Shown one piece after another: positions 14,502-23,906 of a stretch of DNA of 64,000 bases (its first letter is position 1; every line of letters starts with the position of its first letter). The position numbers and the translations under genes were made by a program. Origin of the DNA: Ramlibacter tataouinensis. Lineage in GTDB: Bacteria > Pseudomonadota > Gammaproteobacteria > Burkholderiales > Burkholderiaceae_C. Location: assembly GCA_002427815.1 (NCBI GenBank), contig DIZF01000060.1:48628-112627 (forward strand), read 5' to 3'. The notes beneath the pieces are model-generated. The model ran no database searches and was not told the DNA's origin. It worked only from the letters and a program-made list of their open reading frames with translations.

Positions 14502-16307
14502 ATGCTCGGCTTCCTTCCACCTTTCCTGCGCGGCGTGATCGCGCTCACCCTGCTGACGCTGAACACGCTGTTCTGGTGCACGCTGCTCTTTGCCTGCTCG
14601 CTGGTGAAGCTGGTGTTGCCGTTCCCGGCGGTGCGCCTTCGCATCGACCCCGTGCTCAATGGCATCGCCACGCTCTGGATCGCGTGCAACAGCGGCTGGA
14701 TGCGGCTGACGCAATGCACCCAGTGGGACGTCCAGGGGGTCGACGCGCTGAGGTACCAGGGCTGGTACCTGGTGAACTGCAATCACCAGTCCTGGGCCGA
14801 CATCTTCGTGCTCCAGCACCTGCTGAACCGCCGCATTCCGATGCTGAAGTTCTTCCTCAAGCAGCAGCTGATCTACGTGCCGGTGATCGGCCTGGCCTGG
14901 TGGGCGCTGGACTTCCCGTTCATGAAGCGCCACGGCAAGGCCGAACTGCGCAAGCGCCCCGAGCTGCGCACCCAGGATGCGGAGGCCACCCGGCGGGCCT
15001 GCGAGAAGTTCGCCCTGGTGCCCACCAGCGTGATGAACTTCGCCGAAGGCACTCGGTTCACCGCTCGCAAGCACAAGTCCCAGGCTTCGCCGTACCGGCA
15101 TCTGCTCAAGCCCAAGGCCGGCGCCCTGGCGCTGGCGCTGAACGCCATGGGCGAGCATTTTCACTCGCTGATCGACGTCACCATCGTCTATCCCGGGGGC
15201 GCACCCAACTTCTGGGAGTTCGTCTGCGGGAGGACGCCGCGCATCGTGGTGCGCGTGCGCGAATTGCCGATCCCGGCCGAGTTCTGCGCGGGCGATTACA
15301 CCGCCGACCCGGCATTCCGGGTCGGCTTCCAGCGCTGGCTGGCGGGCCTGTGGGAATACAAGGACCATGAGATCGATGCGCTGCTGGGACAGGACGGCGG
15401 CGCCCCGGTGCGTCCGCGCAGAGGCAGCAAAGCCGTGGCCGGCCTCGGACTTGCGCTGGGCCTGGCGTTGCTGGCGCCGGCTCCTGCCGACGCATTGCAG
15501 GCGCTCAACGCCGCGGGCTTGCGTGCCAAATATGTGGCGCTGGAACCGCAACTGCGCAAGAGCCAGTTCCAGGGGCCGCTCTACCTCGACTCGGTGGAAA
15601 CCTCTCGCAGCACCCAGGGCGACGTCTGGGGCGTGGTCGACCATCCATTCGCCGCCGCCAACGCCGCGCTGACCAATCCGTCGAACTGGTGCGACATCCT
15701 GATCCTGCACCTGAACATCAAGTATTGCCGCGGCAGCGTGGCCCCGGATACCCGGCTCGAGGTGAGGGTGGGCCGCAAGTTCGACCAGCCCGTGGCCGCC
15801 GCTTCGTTGCTGGTGTTTTCGTGGCGCGCCGCTGCGGTGACCCCGGAATACCTGGACGTCGAACTGGATGCCCCGTCCGGCCCGTTCGGAACGCGCGATT
15901 ACCGGATCCTGCTCGAGGCGATCCCGCTCGAGGGCGGCCGCACTTTCATCCACATGGGCTATTCATTCGGCTACGGCGCCCTGGGCCAGCTGGCGATGGC
16001 GTCCTACCTGGCCACGATCGCCCATGACAAGGTCGGGTTTTCCACCACCGGCCCAGCCGACGGCGAGCGGCCGCACTACGTCGGCGGAACCAGGGGCTTG
16101 GCGGAGCGCAACACCATGCGCTATTACCTGGCGATCGATGCCTACCTGGAAGCTTTGTCGGCACCGCCGCCCGAGCAGCTGGAGCGGCGGCTGGAAACCT
16201 GGTTTGACGCCACCGAGAAGTATCCGGCCCAGCTGCACGAAATGGACCGGGCCAGTTACCTGACCATGAAGCGCAACGAATACCGCAGGCAGCAGGCTGC
16301 GCCGTAG
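14502..16307 (+). CDS. LCLAT1/PlsC-like acyltransferase fused to a secreted domain of unknown function
   Basis: The 601-residue product joins two parts. Residues 1-295 are a membrane-bound lysophosphatidate-type acyltransferase (YihG-like): two N-terminal helices, the catalytic NHQSWAD motif (His95, Asp100) and FAEGTR at 181-185. Residues about 310-330 form a hydrophobic stretch ending PAPADA that looks like a signal peptide. Residues 331-601 are a domain of unknown function with an internal Cys pair (NWCDILILHLNIKYC) and a YLATIAHDKVGFS segment. In relatives the second part is, to my knowledge, usually a separate exported protein. No stop separates them; a GTG at about 15435 could be an internal start. 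Confidence 0.85.
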   Translation: MLGFLPPFLRGVIALTLLTLNTLFWCTLLFACSLVKLVLPFPAVRLRIDPVLNGIATLWIACNSGWMRLTQCTQWDVQGVDALRYQGWYLVNCNHQSWADIFVLQHLLNRRIPMLKFFLKQQLIYVPVIGLAWWALDFPFMKRHGKAELRKRPELRTQDAEATRRACEKFALVPTSVMNFAEGTRFTARKHKSQASPYRHLLKPKAGALALALNAMGEHFHSLIDVTIVYPGGAPNFWEFVCGRTPRIVVRVRELPIPAEFCAGDYTADPAFRVGFQRWLAGLWEYKDHEIDALLGQDGGAPVRPRRGSKAVAGLGLALGLALLAPAPADALQALNAAGLRAKYVALEPQLRKSQFQGPLYLDSVETSRSTQGDVWGVVDHPFAAANAALTNPSNWCDILILHLNIKYCRGSVAPDTRLEVRVGRKFDQPVAAASLLVFSWRAAAVTPEYLDVELDAPSGPFGTRDYRILLEAIPLEGGRTFIHMGYSFGYGALGQLAMASYLATIAHDKVGFSTTGPADGERPHYVGGTRGLAERNTMRYYLAIDAYLEALSAPPPEQLERRLETWFDATEKYPAQLHEMDRASYLTMKRNEYRRQQAAP

Positions 16308-16403
16308 CGCCTCGTCAACGTAAAAACCACCTGTTGCGTTGAGAGAATGTCCGGTGGTTCACTTGGTGCACATCAAGCACCCCTGGGCACGCAGGTGAAA
16401 TAC

Positions 16404-16433
16404 TTGATACCGCGATGTGATAACTAATAGTGT
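16404..16433 (+). promoter_or_regulatory. Possible sigma-70 promoter
   Basis: TTGATA at 16404-16409 could be a -35 element, with TAGTGT at 16428-16433 (18-base spacing) or TAATAG at 16425 as the -10. The stretch is AT-rich against its GC-rich surroundings and lies 43 bases before the next start codon. The -10 match is mediocre. Confidence 0.35.
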
Positions 16434-16475
16434 AATGTTTCAGCTCATCAACTCCCTTTCCATAGAGGTTTCCGT

Positions 16476-16820
16476 ATGAAGAAGATCGTCCTGTCTGTTA
16501 GCTTGGCACTGGCATCACTGTTGGCTGTGAACGCTTATGCCCAGCCCAAGGGTGAAGCCGATCCGGCACAGTCCAAGGCCATCCCTTCGGCCAAGGCCAG
16601 TTCTGCGGAAAAGGCCGCTGCCAAGGCCACCCGCAAGGCTGAAGGCAAAGCTGCCGTCAAGGAGTCGGCAGCCGCCACCGGTACCGAAAAGGAATCTGCC
16701 GGCGTAGCCAAGAAGGCCACCAAGGCAGAGCGCAAGGCCGCCGCCAAGAAGCGCAAAGCCGCTGCCGCCGAAGCCGCGAAAAAAGGCGAGATCTCGTCGG
16801 GCGAAAAGCCGACGAAGTGA
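16476..16820 (+). CDS. Small secreted Lys/Ala-rich protein, C-terminus probably frameshifted
   Basis: The 114-residue product starts after CATAGAGG and has a clear signal peptide (LVNAYAQ-like end at about residue 22, AVNAYAQ). The mature part is strongly basic and composed of Ala, Lys, Glu and Ser, histone-like in composition. It ends EISSGEKPTK. One extra A in the A run at 16804-16807 would continue the frame through ADEVKKRQIASGER to a stop at 16850-16852, giving a second copy of the I-S/A-SGE motif also found at the end of the protein at 63634. So this copy looks truncated by a one-base slip. Function unknown. Confidence 0.75.
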   Translation: MKKIVLSVSLALASLLAVNAYAQPKGEADPAQSKAIPSAKASSAEKAAAKATRKAEGKAAVKESAAATGTEKESAGVAKKATKAERKAAAKKRKAAAAEAAKKGEISSGEKPTK

Positions 16821-16876
16821 AGAAGCGCCAGATCGCGTCGGGCGAAAGATAGCCCGGCGTCATCTCCGGCAAGAAG

Positions 16877-16902
16877 CGGGTCCTGCGGGGCCCGTTTTTT
16901 TT
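16877..16902 (+). terminator. Rho-independent terminator
   Basis: The stem CGGGTCC / GGGCCCG with a short loop is followed by eight T. It lies 25 bases after the read-through stop of the preceding small gene and 30 bases from the end of the convergent MFS gene. Confidence 0.85.
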
Positions 16903-16932
16903 CGTCTCTGAACTCGGGCAAGCGCCCAGCGC

Positions 16933-18156
16933 CTATTCGCCGCGCCGCCCCAGTGCCCAGGCGAATCCCCAACCCGCGAGCGGCAAGGCCAGCGCCGGTC
17001 CCAGCAACAGGGGCGCGTGCCCGAGGTGGTCGAAGGCGTAGCCCGCCAGCGTGACCCCGATCGCCTGGCCGACGAAGAGACAAAAGGCGAACAAGGCCAC
17101 CGCGGTGCCTCGGACCGAGGGCACCATCTGGGTGGCGTGGGTCTGCAACGTGTTGTGGTACAGATAGGTGCCGAAGCCCACCAGCAGTGCGATCGGGCCG
17201 GCCAGGGCCCACCAGGACGAGAGCCACCAGGCCAGGTAGCCCGCGCCCATCAACAGGCCGCCCACGAAGACCATGCGGCGTTCACCGAGCCGGCGCACGA
17301 GCTGGCGCGCCGTGACGGCGTACACCAGGCCGCCCACCGCATACAGCGCGATCAGTGCCGATGCGACCGACAGCGAGAGACCGTAGCGCTGGTGGAGGTA
17401 GGAGGGCAGGTAAGCCATGGGCCCGAGCAGAAAAATACCTTCGGCCATTACCGCAACCAGCACCACCCGCGCCCAGGGCACACGCAGGACGGAGCGCAGC
17501 TGCGCCACGAACTCGAGGCGGGCCGGCGGCCGCGCAGCGGTCGGCACCGGCGTGCTGCGCAAGAGGATCAGCAGCAGGACCGCGACCGTCAGGTAGCCCG
17601 CGGACAGCGTGAAGAAAGCGCCGCGCCAGCCCAGGGCGGAGTCGCCGAAGAGGCCGCCGGCCAGTTGCCCGGCCATCATGCCCGACAGCGTGCCGGTGAG
17701 AAGCCTTGCCAGCGTAGCCTGGCGCAGCTCGTAAGGCACAGTGTCGCCGATCCAGGCCATGGCCAGCGGGATCACGCCGGCGGCCGCCATGCCCCAGCTG
17801 ATGCGGGCGAGCACCAGCGCGTCGAAGCTGGGCGCCAGCGCCGAGACCAGCGCGCCCGCGGTGCAGCCGAACAGCGCCACGCACACCAGCCGCGCCTTGC
17901 CGTAGCGGTCGCCGAGCGGTCCGAACAGCAGCTGCATCAGCCCATAAGCGATGGAAAAGCTGATGATGACCCGGCCCGCGGCCCCGGGTGTGCGGCCGAA
18001 GTCGTGGCCCAGGCGCGGCAGCAGCGAGTCGCAGATGCGCAAGGCCGCGCCGCTGAAGAACGCAGCGCAGGAAAGCAGGAAGATGGTGAGGGTGTTGCGC
18101 GGGGGCGCGGCCTGCGCCGCGCTCACGCGCCACGCACCGGATGGTGCGACCGGCAC
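16933..18156 (-). CDS. MFS transporter
   Basis: The 407-residue protein has 12 predicted helices. The MFS loop 2-3 motif appears as FGPLGDRYGKARLV and a related form in the second half (RQLVRRLGERRMV). The start is a GTG complementary to 18154-18156. The profile matches drug or arabinose-efflux type antiporters, but no substrate can be read from the sequence. It is convergent with the small secreted protein gene and divergent from the DUF1847 gene, with 189 bases between them. Confidence 0.88.
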   Translation of the reverse strand: MPVAPSGAWRVSAAQAAPPRNTLTIFLLSCAAFFSGAALRICDSLLPRLGHDFGRTPGAAGRVIISFSIAYGLMQLLFGPLGDRYGKARLVCVALFGCTAGALVSALAPSFDALVLARISWGMAAAGVIPLAMAWIGDTVPYELRQATLARLLTGTLSGMMAGQLAGGLFGDSALGWRGAFFTLSAGYLTVAVLLLILLRSTPVPTAARPPARLEFVAQLRSVLRVPWARVVLVAVMAEGIFLLGPMAYLPSYLHQRYGLSLSVASALIALYAVGGLVYAVTARQLVRRLGERRMVFVGGLLMGAGYLAWWLSSWWALAGPIALLVGFGTYLYHNTLQTHATQMVPSVRGTAVALFAFCLFVGQAIGVTLAGYAFDHLGHAPLLLGPALALPLAGWGFAWALGRRGE

Positions 18157-18345
18157 CCGCCGTGAACCGGGCGGATGGGAAGCTGGGCCGACGGGTCAGG
18201 GCCGGGAGCCGGGGGCAGGTCGGCGGCGATGAGGTGAAGCATTGCGGGATTCTCCACCACCTGGCGGCGAGGCAGAGTTTGACTTCGCACAAAGACCCCA
18301 GGGGCCGCCTGCATAGACTGGAGCCGATCAGACGGAAGGCCTCCC

Positions 18346-19053
18346 ATGACAATCAAATACGAAGACCCCGCGTGCGCATACTGTCCGCCTAAACTGCGGG
18401 CGTGCCGCCAGGGCGAAAGCGCCGAGCGAGGCCCCGGCTTCTGTCCGACGAAGGTCGACCCGGAGATTCAGGCAACGGCCCGGGCCCTGTACGAAGAGCC
18501 GGACACGCGCAAACTGGCGCGCGAAGCCGCGGTGGTGGAATCCGAAGGCTATTGCCGCTGGACCCGCGTCGAGGAGATCGTGCAATTTGCCAAGCGCATG
18601 GGCTTTCGCAAGATCGGCATCGCCAATTGCATCAGCTTTGTCGATCACGCGCATGTGCTCAGCGGCATCCTCGAGAGCCACGGTTTCGAAGTGGTCTCGG
18701 TGGCGTGCAAAACCGGCAACATCCCCAAGGAAGAAATCGGCATCGCCGATCGCGAAAAGATACGTCCGGGCCAGTTCGAGCCGCTGTGCAATCCGGTGTG
18801 CCAGGCCGAACTGCTCAATGCGCACGGCTGCGAGTTCAACGTGGTCATGGGGCTGTGCGTCGGACACGACAGTCTTTTCTTCCGCCACATCGAAGGCCTT
18901 ACGACGGTGCTCGTCGCCAAGGACAGGGTGCTCGGCCACAACCCGATTGCCGCCCTGAATCTCGCCGACTCCTACTACAGCCGTGTCTGGGGCCCGCTCA
19001 AAAGCGCCGAACCGCGCACGCTGCCGGTCGCCGGCAGGCGGCAGAAGTCGTAG
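18346..19053 (+). CDS. DUF1847 metal-binding-like protein
   Basis: The 235-residue soluble protein is Cys-rich. The N-terminus has CAYC and CRQGE followed by GFCPT, a zinc-ribbon-like or cluster-like group. Further Cys lie in EGYCRW, IANCISF, VACKTG, EPLCNPVCQAE and MGLCVGHD. This pattern and the GLCVGHDSLFF segment mark the DUF1847 family, whose function is unknown; the many conserved Cys suggest metal binding. It is monocistronic, with the converging kinase gene about 200 bases downstream. Confidence 0.88.
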   Translation: MTIKYEDPACAYCPPKLRACRQGESAERGPGFCPTKVDPEIQATARALYEEPDTRKLAREAAVVESEGYCRWTRVEEIVQFAKRMGFRKIGIANCISFVDHAHVLSGILESHGFEVVSVACKTGNIPKEEIGIADREKIRPGQFEPLCNPVCQAELLNAHGCEFNVVMGLCVGHDSLFFRHIEGLTTVLVAKDRVLGHNPIAALNLADSYYSRVWGPLKSAEPRTLPVAGRRQKS

Positions 19054-19255
19054 CTGCAAGGCAGTTCTTGCCTGCCGCGATGAGCGCTTGTCAAGCCCTT
19101 TCGTGCCGGTACCGGGTCCCTCCGCCTCTTTCGCCCGCCGAGGATATCCACCGCTTCTGTGGATAAGTCTGTTGACTGGCTTGGGGCTTCCTGCGCAGTC
19201 CCAGCATTCGCGGGCTGTGCCACGGATTGACCACCAAACGGGCAGGTGGCGCTGC

Positions 19256-20841
19256 TCAGCGCCGATTCTTTCCGGGGCCTTCCGGGGATGCTCGCGTGCG
19301 AATGCCGCCTCCCGCATCCAGCTGAAGCACCTGGTCCAGGGCTTCCACGCTTACAGGCTTGGTCAGGTGACGGTCGAAGCCGGCGGCGAGCGTTCGGCGC
19401 CGGTCCTCCTCGCTGCCCCAGCCGGTGAGCGCGACCAGTGATGGTCGCCGCCCTTTGATCTGCCGGCGCATTCGCTGTGCGACCTCGAAGCCGTCCATGT
19501 CCGGCATGCCCAGATCGAGGAAGATGATGTCGAGGTTCTGCTGCGCCGCGCGGCGCAGTGCCGTCTCGCCGTCGTTCGCCGTGACGACTTCGTGGCCCTT
19601 CAGCTCCAGCAGCATCGCCAGGGAATCCGCCGCGTCCCGGTTGTCGTCCACCACCATCAGGCGCAGGGAATCCGCTGCCGGAGGTGGGACCGGAGGCGGG
19701 GCCGGCGCAGGTGCCGCGGAGCGAGCCCGTCCGCGCGGGAACACGACAGTGAACTCCGACCCGTTGCCGGGACCGTCGCTGCGCGCCTGCACCGAGCCGC
19801 CTTGCATTTCCATGAGCTTGCGCACGAGTGACAGTCCCAGTCCCAACCCCGGCTGGCCGCCGGCTCCAGCTGGACGAACGAGCCGAAGATGGAGTCGAGC
19901 TGCGGGCCGGGAATGCCGATGCCGCTGTCGCGAACCGTGATCGCCACGCCCGTGCCCACAGGTTCGGCGGTCACTTCGATGCGGCTGCCGCGCGGGGAAA
20001 ATTTCGAGGCGTTGTGCAGCAGGTTGGTGAGCACCTGGGTCACCCGCGCCGGGTCCGCCTCGATGGTGTCGGCGCCGGGCGGCACATCGACCGCGACGGT
20101 CTGGCGCATGGGCTCGGTGTAGGTGCGCGACGCCGCGACGGCGTCCATCACTGCGGCAGCGACGGGCACGCTGACCGGATGCAAGACGATCTTGCCCTGG
20201 TCGATGCTGGCGATGTCCAGCAGGTCTTCGATGAGGCGGCGCATCTGGCCGACCTGACGCTCCATCATGGTGTGGGTGAAGCGCGTCTCCGTTTCGTCGA
20301 GGGCGCCCGACTTCAACAATTCCAGGCTGGTGCGCAGGGTGCTCAGCGGATTGCGCAGCTCATGGCCGAGCACGGCCAGGAATTCGGTCTTGCGGACGTC
20401 GACCGTGCGCAGCAATTCCACCATCCCGGAAAGCGCCCGGTTGGCCCGGGTGGCGCTGTGGCCCAGGAACAGGATGACCCCGGCGATCAGGTAGTAGGTG
20501 CCCGCGCCAGCGATCTCTTCTGTGCTCACGGGGAATGAATGCCGCGGGGAAATGAAGAAATAGTTGGCGGAGAGATGGCAGATCACTGCGGTGAGCACGC
20601 CTGCGCGCCAACTGGCGAACCATGCCACGATCGCAATGGCCGCGAATGCCGGCGTGAACGGCTGGCGGTTGCCGAGCCAGGGGTCCAGCGCAAAACGCGC
20701 GCCGAAGGCAACTGCGGCGACAACGACGGCGAACAGGATCTGGCGGCCCGTGCCGCGCACATGCCATGCCTGCCAAAGCGGGCGATCCGCCATCTCGGCC
20801 CGCTGCACCCGCGGCGCATCGCCTGAGGAACGATCCTCCAT
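19256..20841 (-). pseudogene. Hybrid histidine kinase broken by a frameshift
   Basis: From the ATG complementary to 20839-20841 (good AAGGAAGGTGG leader) the frame encodes membrane helices like a DUF4118 sensor (FALDPWLGNRQPF), HisKA (VLGHELRNPLSTL) and most of the ATPase (NLLHNASKFS, DSGIGIPG). At about 19850-19866 the coding frame shifts: GLGLGLSLVRKLMEMQGGS, the G2 box, and the C-terminal receiver (VVDDNRDAADSL, Asp in FLDLGMPDMDG, LTKPV) continue in another frame to the stop at 19256. The break falls between SFVQLEPA and GQPGLGLG, so one base has been gained or lost. Either a real loss of function or a sequencing error. Confidence 0.8.
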
Positions 20842-21043
20842 CCGCCACCTTCCTTGATCACCCGGAACGCTCATGTACAACGATAGCGCTAAAGGGCCGG
20901 GGAGCTGGGGCCGCCGGCGAGCACTGCAGCTGAGGGTTCCGGGGCGACGCGCGGCTGTTGTAGCAGGGCGATGCACGGGCGTGGTTTATGCTACAAAGCT
21001 CTGCCCTCATTCCGGAGGGCGCGTTGCTGATAAATACATTTCC

Positions 21044-21763
21044 ATGACCTGGTCGATCATCGCGCTCGATGCATCCGGCGCATTCGGCGTCGCCATCGCC
21101 AGCAAATTCTTCGCGGTCGGCGCCCTTTGCCCCCGCGCGCGCAGCGGCGTCGGCGCCGTGGCCACCCAGGCCCTGGTCAACCCGCTCTACGCGGCCCCCG
21201 CGCTCGACGGCCTGGCCCAGGGCTTGGCGCCGGCGCAGATCATCGAACGCCTGACGGCCGTCGACCAAGGGCGCGATCACCGCCAGTTGCACCTGATTGG
21301 TGCCGACGGCAAGAGCGCGGCTCATACCGGCAGTGCCTGCGTCGGTTGGTGCGGCCACACGGCGGGCGAGGGCTTCTCGGTCGCCGGCAATATGCTGGCG
21401 GGGCCGCAGGTCATCGGGGCCACAGCCCAGGCTTACCGGGCCCATGCCGGCTTGCCTTTTGGCGAGCGCCTGATCGCCGCGATGTCGGCGGGCGACGCCG
21501 CCGGCGGCGACAAGCGCGGCAAGCAGGCCGCCGCGCTCTTGATCTACACCACCGAAGACTATTGCGCGCTGGACATCCGTGTCGATGACCATGCGGAGCC
21601 GATTCAGGAATTGCAGCGGCTCTACGGCAAGAGCCTGGAGCGCTACCAGCCCTTCACCGCCTGCCTGCCGTCGCGACAGCGTCCCGGCGGCATCACCGAC
21701 CGCGCCGTGATCGAGGCCGAGATCGAGCGCTTCCATTCCCGACAGCGCGGGGCCGGCCAATGA
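21044..21763 (+). CDS. DUF1028 family protein
   Basis: The 239-residue protein is read from the ATG at 21044 (MTWSIIALDASGAFGVAIAS), the usual family start; an upstream in-frame ATG at 20873 adds an unrelated tail. The core GVGAVATQALVNPLYAAPALDGLAQG and AGEGFSVAGNMLAGPQVI are diagnostic of DUF1028, a family with an Ntn-hydrolase-like look and no firm function. The stop overlaps the start of the ABC ATPase gene (ATGA), so it belongs to the peptide transporter operon and may act on the imported peptide or amide. Confidence 0.88.
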   Translation: MTWSIIALDASGAFGVAIASKFFAVGALCPRARSGVGAVATQALVNPLYAAPALDGLAQGLAPAQIIERLTAVDQGRDHRQLHLIGADGKSAAHTGSACVGWCGHTAGEGFSVAGNMLAGPQVIGATAQAYRAHAGLPFGERLIAAMSAGDAAGGDKRGKQAAALLIYTTEDYCALDIRVDDHAEPIQELQRLYGKSLERYQPFTACLPSRQRPGGITDRAVIEAEIERFHSRQRGAGQ

Positions 21764-22776
21764 CCGCCCTGCTCGAAGTGAGCGGCTTGCGCACCAGCTT
21801 CCGCCTCGAGGAGGGCGGCGAGTTCGCCGCGGTGGACGGGATCAGTTTTTCGGTCGAGCCGGGGTGCACGCTGGGCATCGTGGGCGAATCGGGCTGCGGC
21901 AAGAGCGTCACCTCGCTTTCCATCATGGGCTTGCTGCCCAAAGGGCAGGGCCGCATCAGCGGGGGCTCGGTGCGCTTCGAGGGCAGGGACCTGGCGACAT
22001 TGACGCCGGAGGAAATGCGCGCCCTGCGCGGCGACCGCATGGCGATGATCTTTCAGGAGCCGATGACCTCGCTCAACCCCGCCTTCACCATCGGCGACCA
22101 GCTGATCGAAGGCATCCGCGTGCACCGCAACGTCAGCGCCGAAGAAGCGCGCACCCATGCGATCGAGATGCTGCGGCGGGTGCGCATACCGTCGCCCGAG
22201 CGGCGCATCGACGAATACCCGCACAAGCTGTCGGGCGGGATGCGCCAGCGCGTGATGATCGCGATGGCGCTGTCGTGCGAGCCTAAACTGCTGATCGCCG
22301 ACGAGCCCACCACCGCCCTCGACGTGACCATCCAGGCGCAGGTGCTGGACCTCATGCGCACGCTGCGCGAGGAAACCGGCACCGCCATCATCCTCATCAC
22401 CCACGACCTCGGGGTGGTGGCCGAGCTGGCCGATGAAGTCGTCGTCATGTATTCGGGGCGCATCGTCGAGCGGGCCCCGGTGCAGCGTCTGTTCGACCAT
22501 CCCCAGCACCCCTACACCATCGGCCTGCTCGGCTCCATCCCCAGCCTGCACCTGGAGCAGGAGCGGCTGCATGCCATCGATGGCCAGGTGCCGACGCCGA
22601 TGACAAAGGTTCACGGTTGCCGCTTCGCGCCGCGCTGCCCGTTCGCCGTGGCCAGGTGCCGCGAACAGGAGCCGCCCTTGATGGACATGGGGCAGGGCCA
22701 GGAAGCGGCCTGCTGGCGCGCGCCGCTGGATGATCTCGCGGAAATTCCGCCCGAAACCCGGGAGCTGACGGCATGA
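21760..22776 (+). CDS. Dipeptide/oligopeptide ABC transporter ATP-binding protein (DppD/OppD type)
   Basis: The 338-residue ATPase has Walker A GESGCGKS, Q-loop FQEPMTSLNP, signature LSGGMRQR, Walker B LLIADEPTTALDV and switch His (LITHDLGVV). The C-terminal oligopeptide/dipeptide extension has the Cys pattern GCRFAPRCPFAVARC near the end. It energises uptake together with the DppF-type partner, which it overlaps by four bases. Confidence 0.95.
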   Translation: MTALLEVSGLRTSFRLEEGGEFAAVDGISFSVEPGCTLGIVGESGCGKSVTSLSIMGLLPKGQGRISGGSVRFEGRDLATLTPEEMRALRGDRMAMIFQEPMTSLNPAFTIGDQLIEGIRVHRNVSAEEARTHAIEMLRRVRIPSPERRIDEYPHKLSGGMRQRVMIAMALSCEPKLLIADEPTTALDVTIQAQVLDLMRTLREETGTAIILITHDLGVVAELADEVVVMYSGRIVERAPVQRLFDHPQHPYTIGLLGSIPSLHLEQERLHAIDGQVPTPMTKVHGCRFAPRCPFAVARCREQEPPLMDMGQGQEAACWRAPLDDLAEIPPETRELTA

Positions 22777-23888
22777 GCGGGAAGTCGACAGCACTGCTGC
22801 GCGCGGAAAACCTGGTCAAGCATTTCCCGGTCCACCAGCACATGTTCGGCCGCCAGACGGCGGTCGTGCACGCGGTGGACGGCGTGAGCTTCGAACTGCG
22901 CACCGGCGACACCATGGCGCTGGTGGGCGAATCGGGCTGCGGCAAGTCCACCGTCGGGCGGCTGGTGCTGCGCCTGCTGGACGCCACCTCGGGCAAGGTG
23001 TGGTTCGGCGGCGAGGACCTGATGTCGCTGTCACCGGGGCAGTTGCGCGCCAGACGGCGCGAACTGCAGATGATCTTCCAGGACCCGTATTCCTCGCTCA
23101 ATCCGCGCATGACGGTCGAGCAGACGCTGACGGAGCCTCTGGCGCTGCATGGTCTCGCACGCGGACGGCATCGCGAACGGGCCGCCGAGCTGATGGACCT
23201 GGTCGGGCTCGCGCCCCAGTACCTGCAGCGCTACCCGCACGAGTTTTCGGGCGGGCAGCGGCAGCGCATCGGCATCGCGCGCGCGCTGGCCGTCGAGCCC
23301 CGGCTGATCGTGTGCGACGAGCCGGTGTCGGCGCTGGACGTGTCGATCCAGGCGCAGATCGTCAACCTGCTGCAGGACCTGCAGCGGCGCTTCGGCCTGG
23401 CCTATGTCTTCATCGCGCACGACCTGGCGGTGGTCAAGCACATCGCCTCGCACGTGGCCGTCATGTACCTGGGTCACATCGTCGAGTACGCCGACAAGCG
23501 CAGCCTGTTCGCCAGCCCCCGGCATCCCTATACGCAGGCGCTGCTGTCGGCGATACCGATTCCCGAACCGGGCCTGCGGCACGAGCGTATCCTGCTGCAG
23601 GGCGACGTGCCCAACCCGATCACGCCGCCCTCGGGCTGCCGCTTCCGCACCCGCTGCCCTTATGCTCGCGAGCGCTGCGGCGAGGAGGTGCCGGCCTTGC
23701 GGGCCACGGCAGGCCACTCGGTGGCCTGTCACTTCTGGGAAGAGATCGCCCCGCCGGCCGGCGTGGCAGCCAGCGGGGGAGCCGTGAACGAGAGGCTGGT
23801 CCGGCTGCAGGGCGCATTTCGCACGGGCAGCAGCCGGGGCGGCACGCCCGCGGGCAAAGAGTTTGAAATCGATTTGATCAATGTTTAA
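22773..23888 (+). CDS. Dipeptide/oligopeptide ABC transporter ATP-binding protein (DppF/OppF type)
   Basis: The 371-residue protein has Walker A GESGCGKS, Q-loop FQDPYSSLNPRMTV, signature FSGGQRQRIGIA, Walker B LIVCDEPVSALDV and IAHDLAVV. The C-terminal extension keeps GCRFRTRCPYARERC. It runs about 40 residues past the usual end with a Gly/Arg-rich tail. It forms the heterodimeric motor with the preceding ATPase. Confidence 0.95.
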   Translation: MSGKSTALLRAENLVKHFPVHQHMFGRQTAVVHAVDGVSFELRTGDTMALVGESGCGKSTVGRLVLRLLDATSGKVWFGGEDLMSLSPGQLRARRRELQMIFQDPYSSLNPRMTVEQTLTEPLALHGLARGRHRERAAELMDLVGLAPQYLQRYPHEFSGGQRQRIGIARALAVEPRLIVCDEPVSALDVSIQAQIVNLLQDLQRRFGLAYVFIAHDLAVVKHIASHVAVMYLGHIVEYADKRSLFASPRHPYTQALLSAIPIPEPGLRHERILLQGDVPNPITPPSGCRFRTRCPYARERCGEEVPALRATAGHSVACHFWEEIAPPAGVAASGGAVNERLVRLQGAFRTGSSRGGTPAGKEFEIDLINV

Positions 23889-23906
23889 CCGGAAAGGAAA
23901 GACGCG

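Noticed and set aside
12169..14520. 783-codon antisense ORF over the hybrid kinase
   Set aside because: Shadow frame; the plus frame has complete kinase and receiver motifs.
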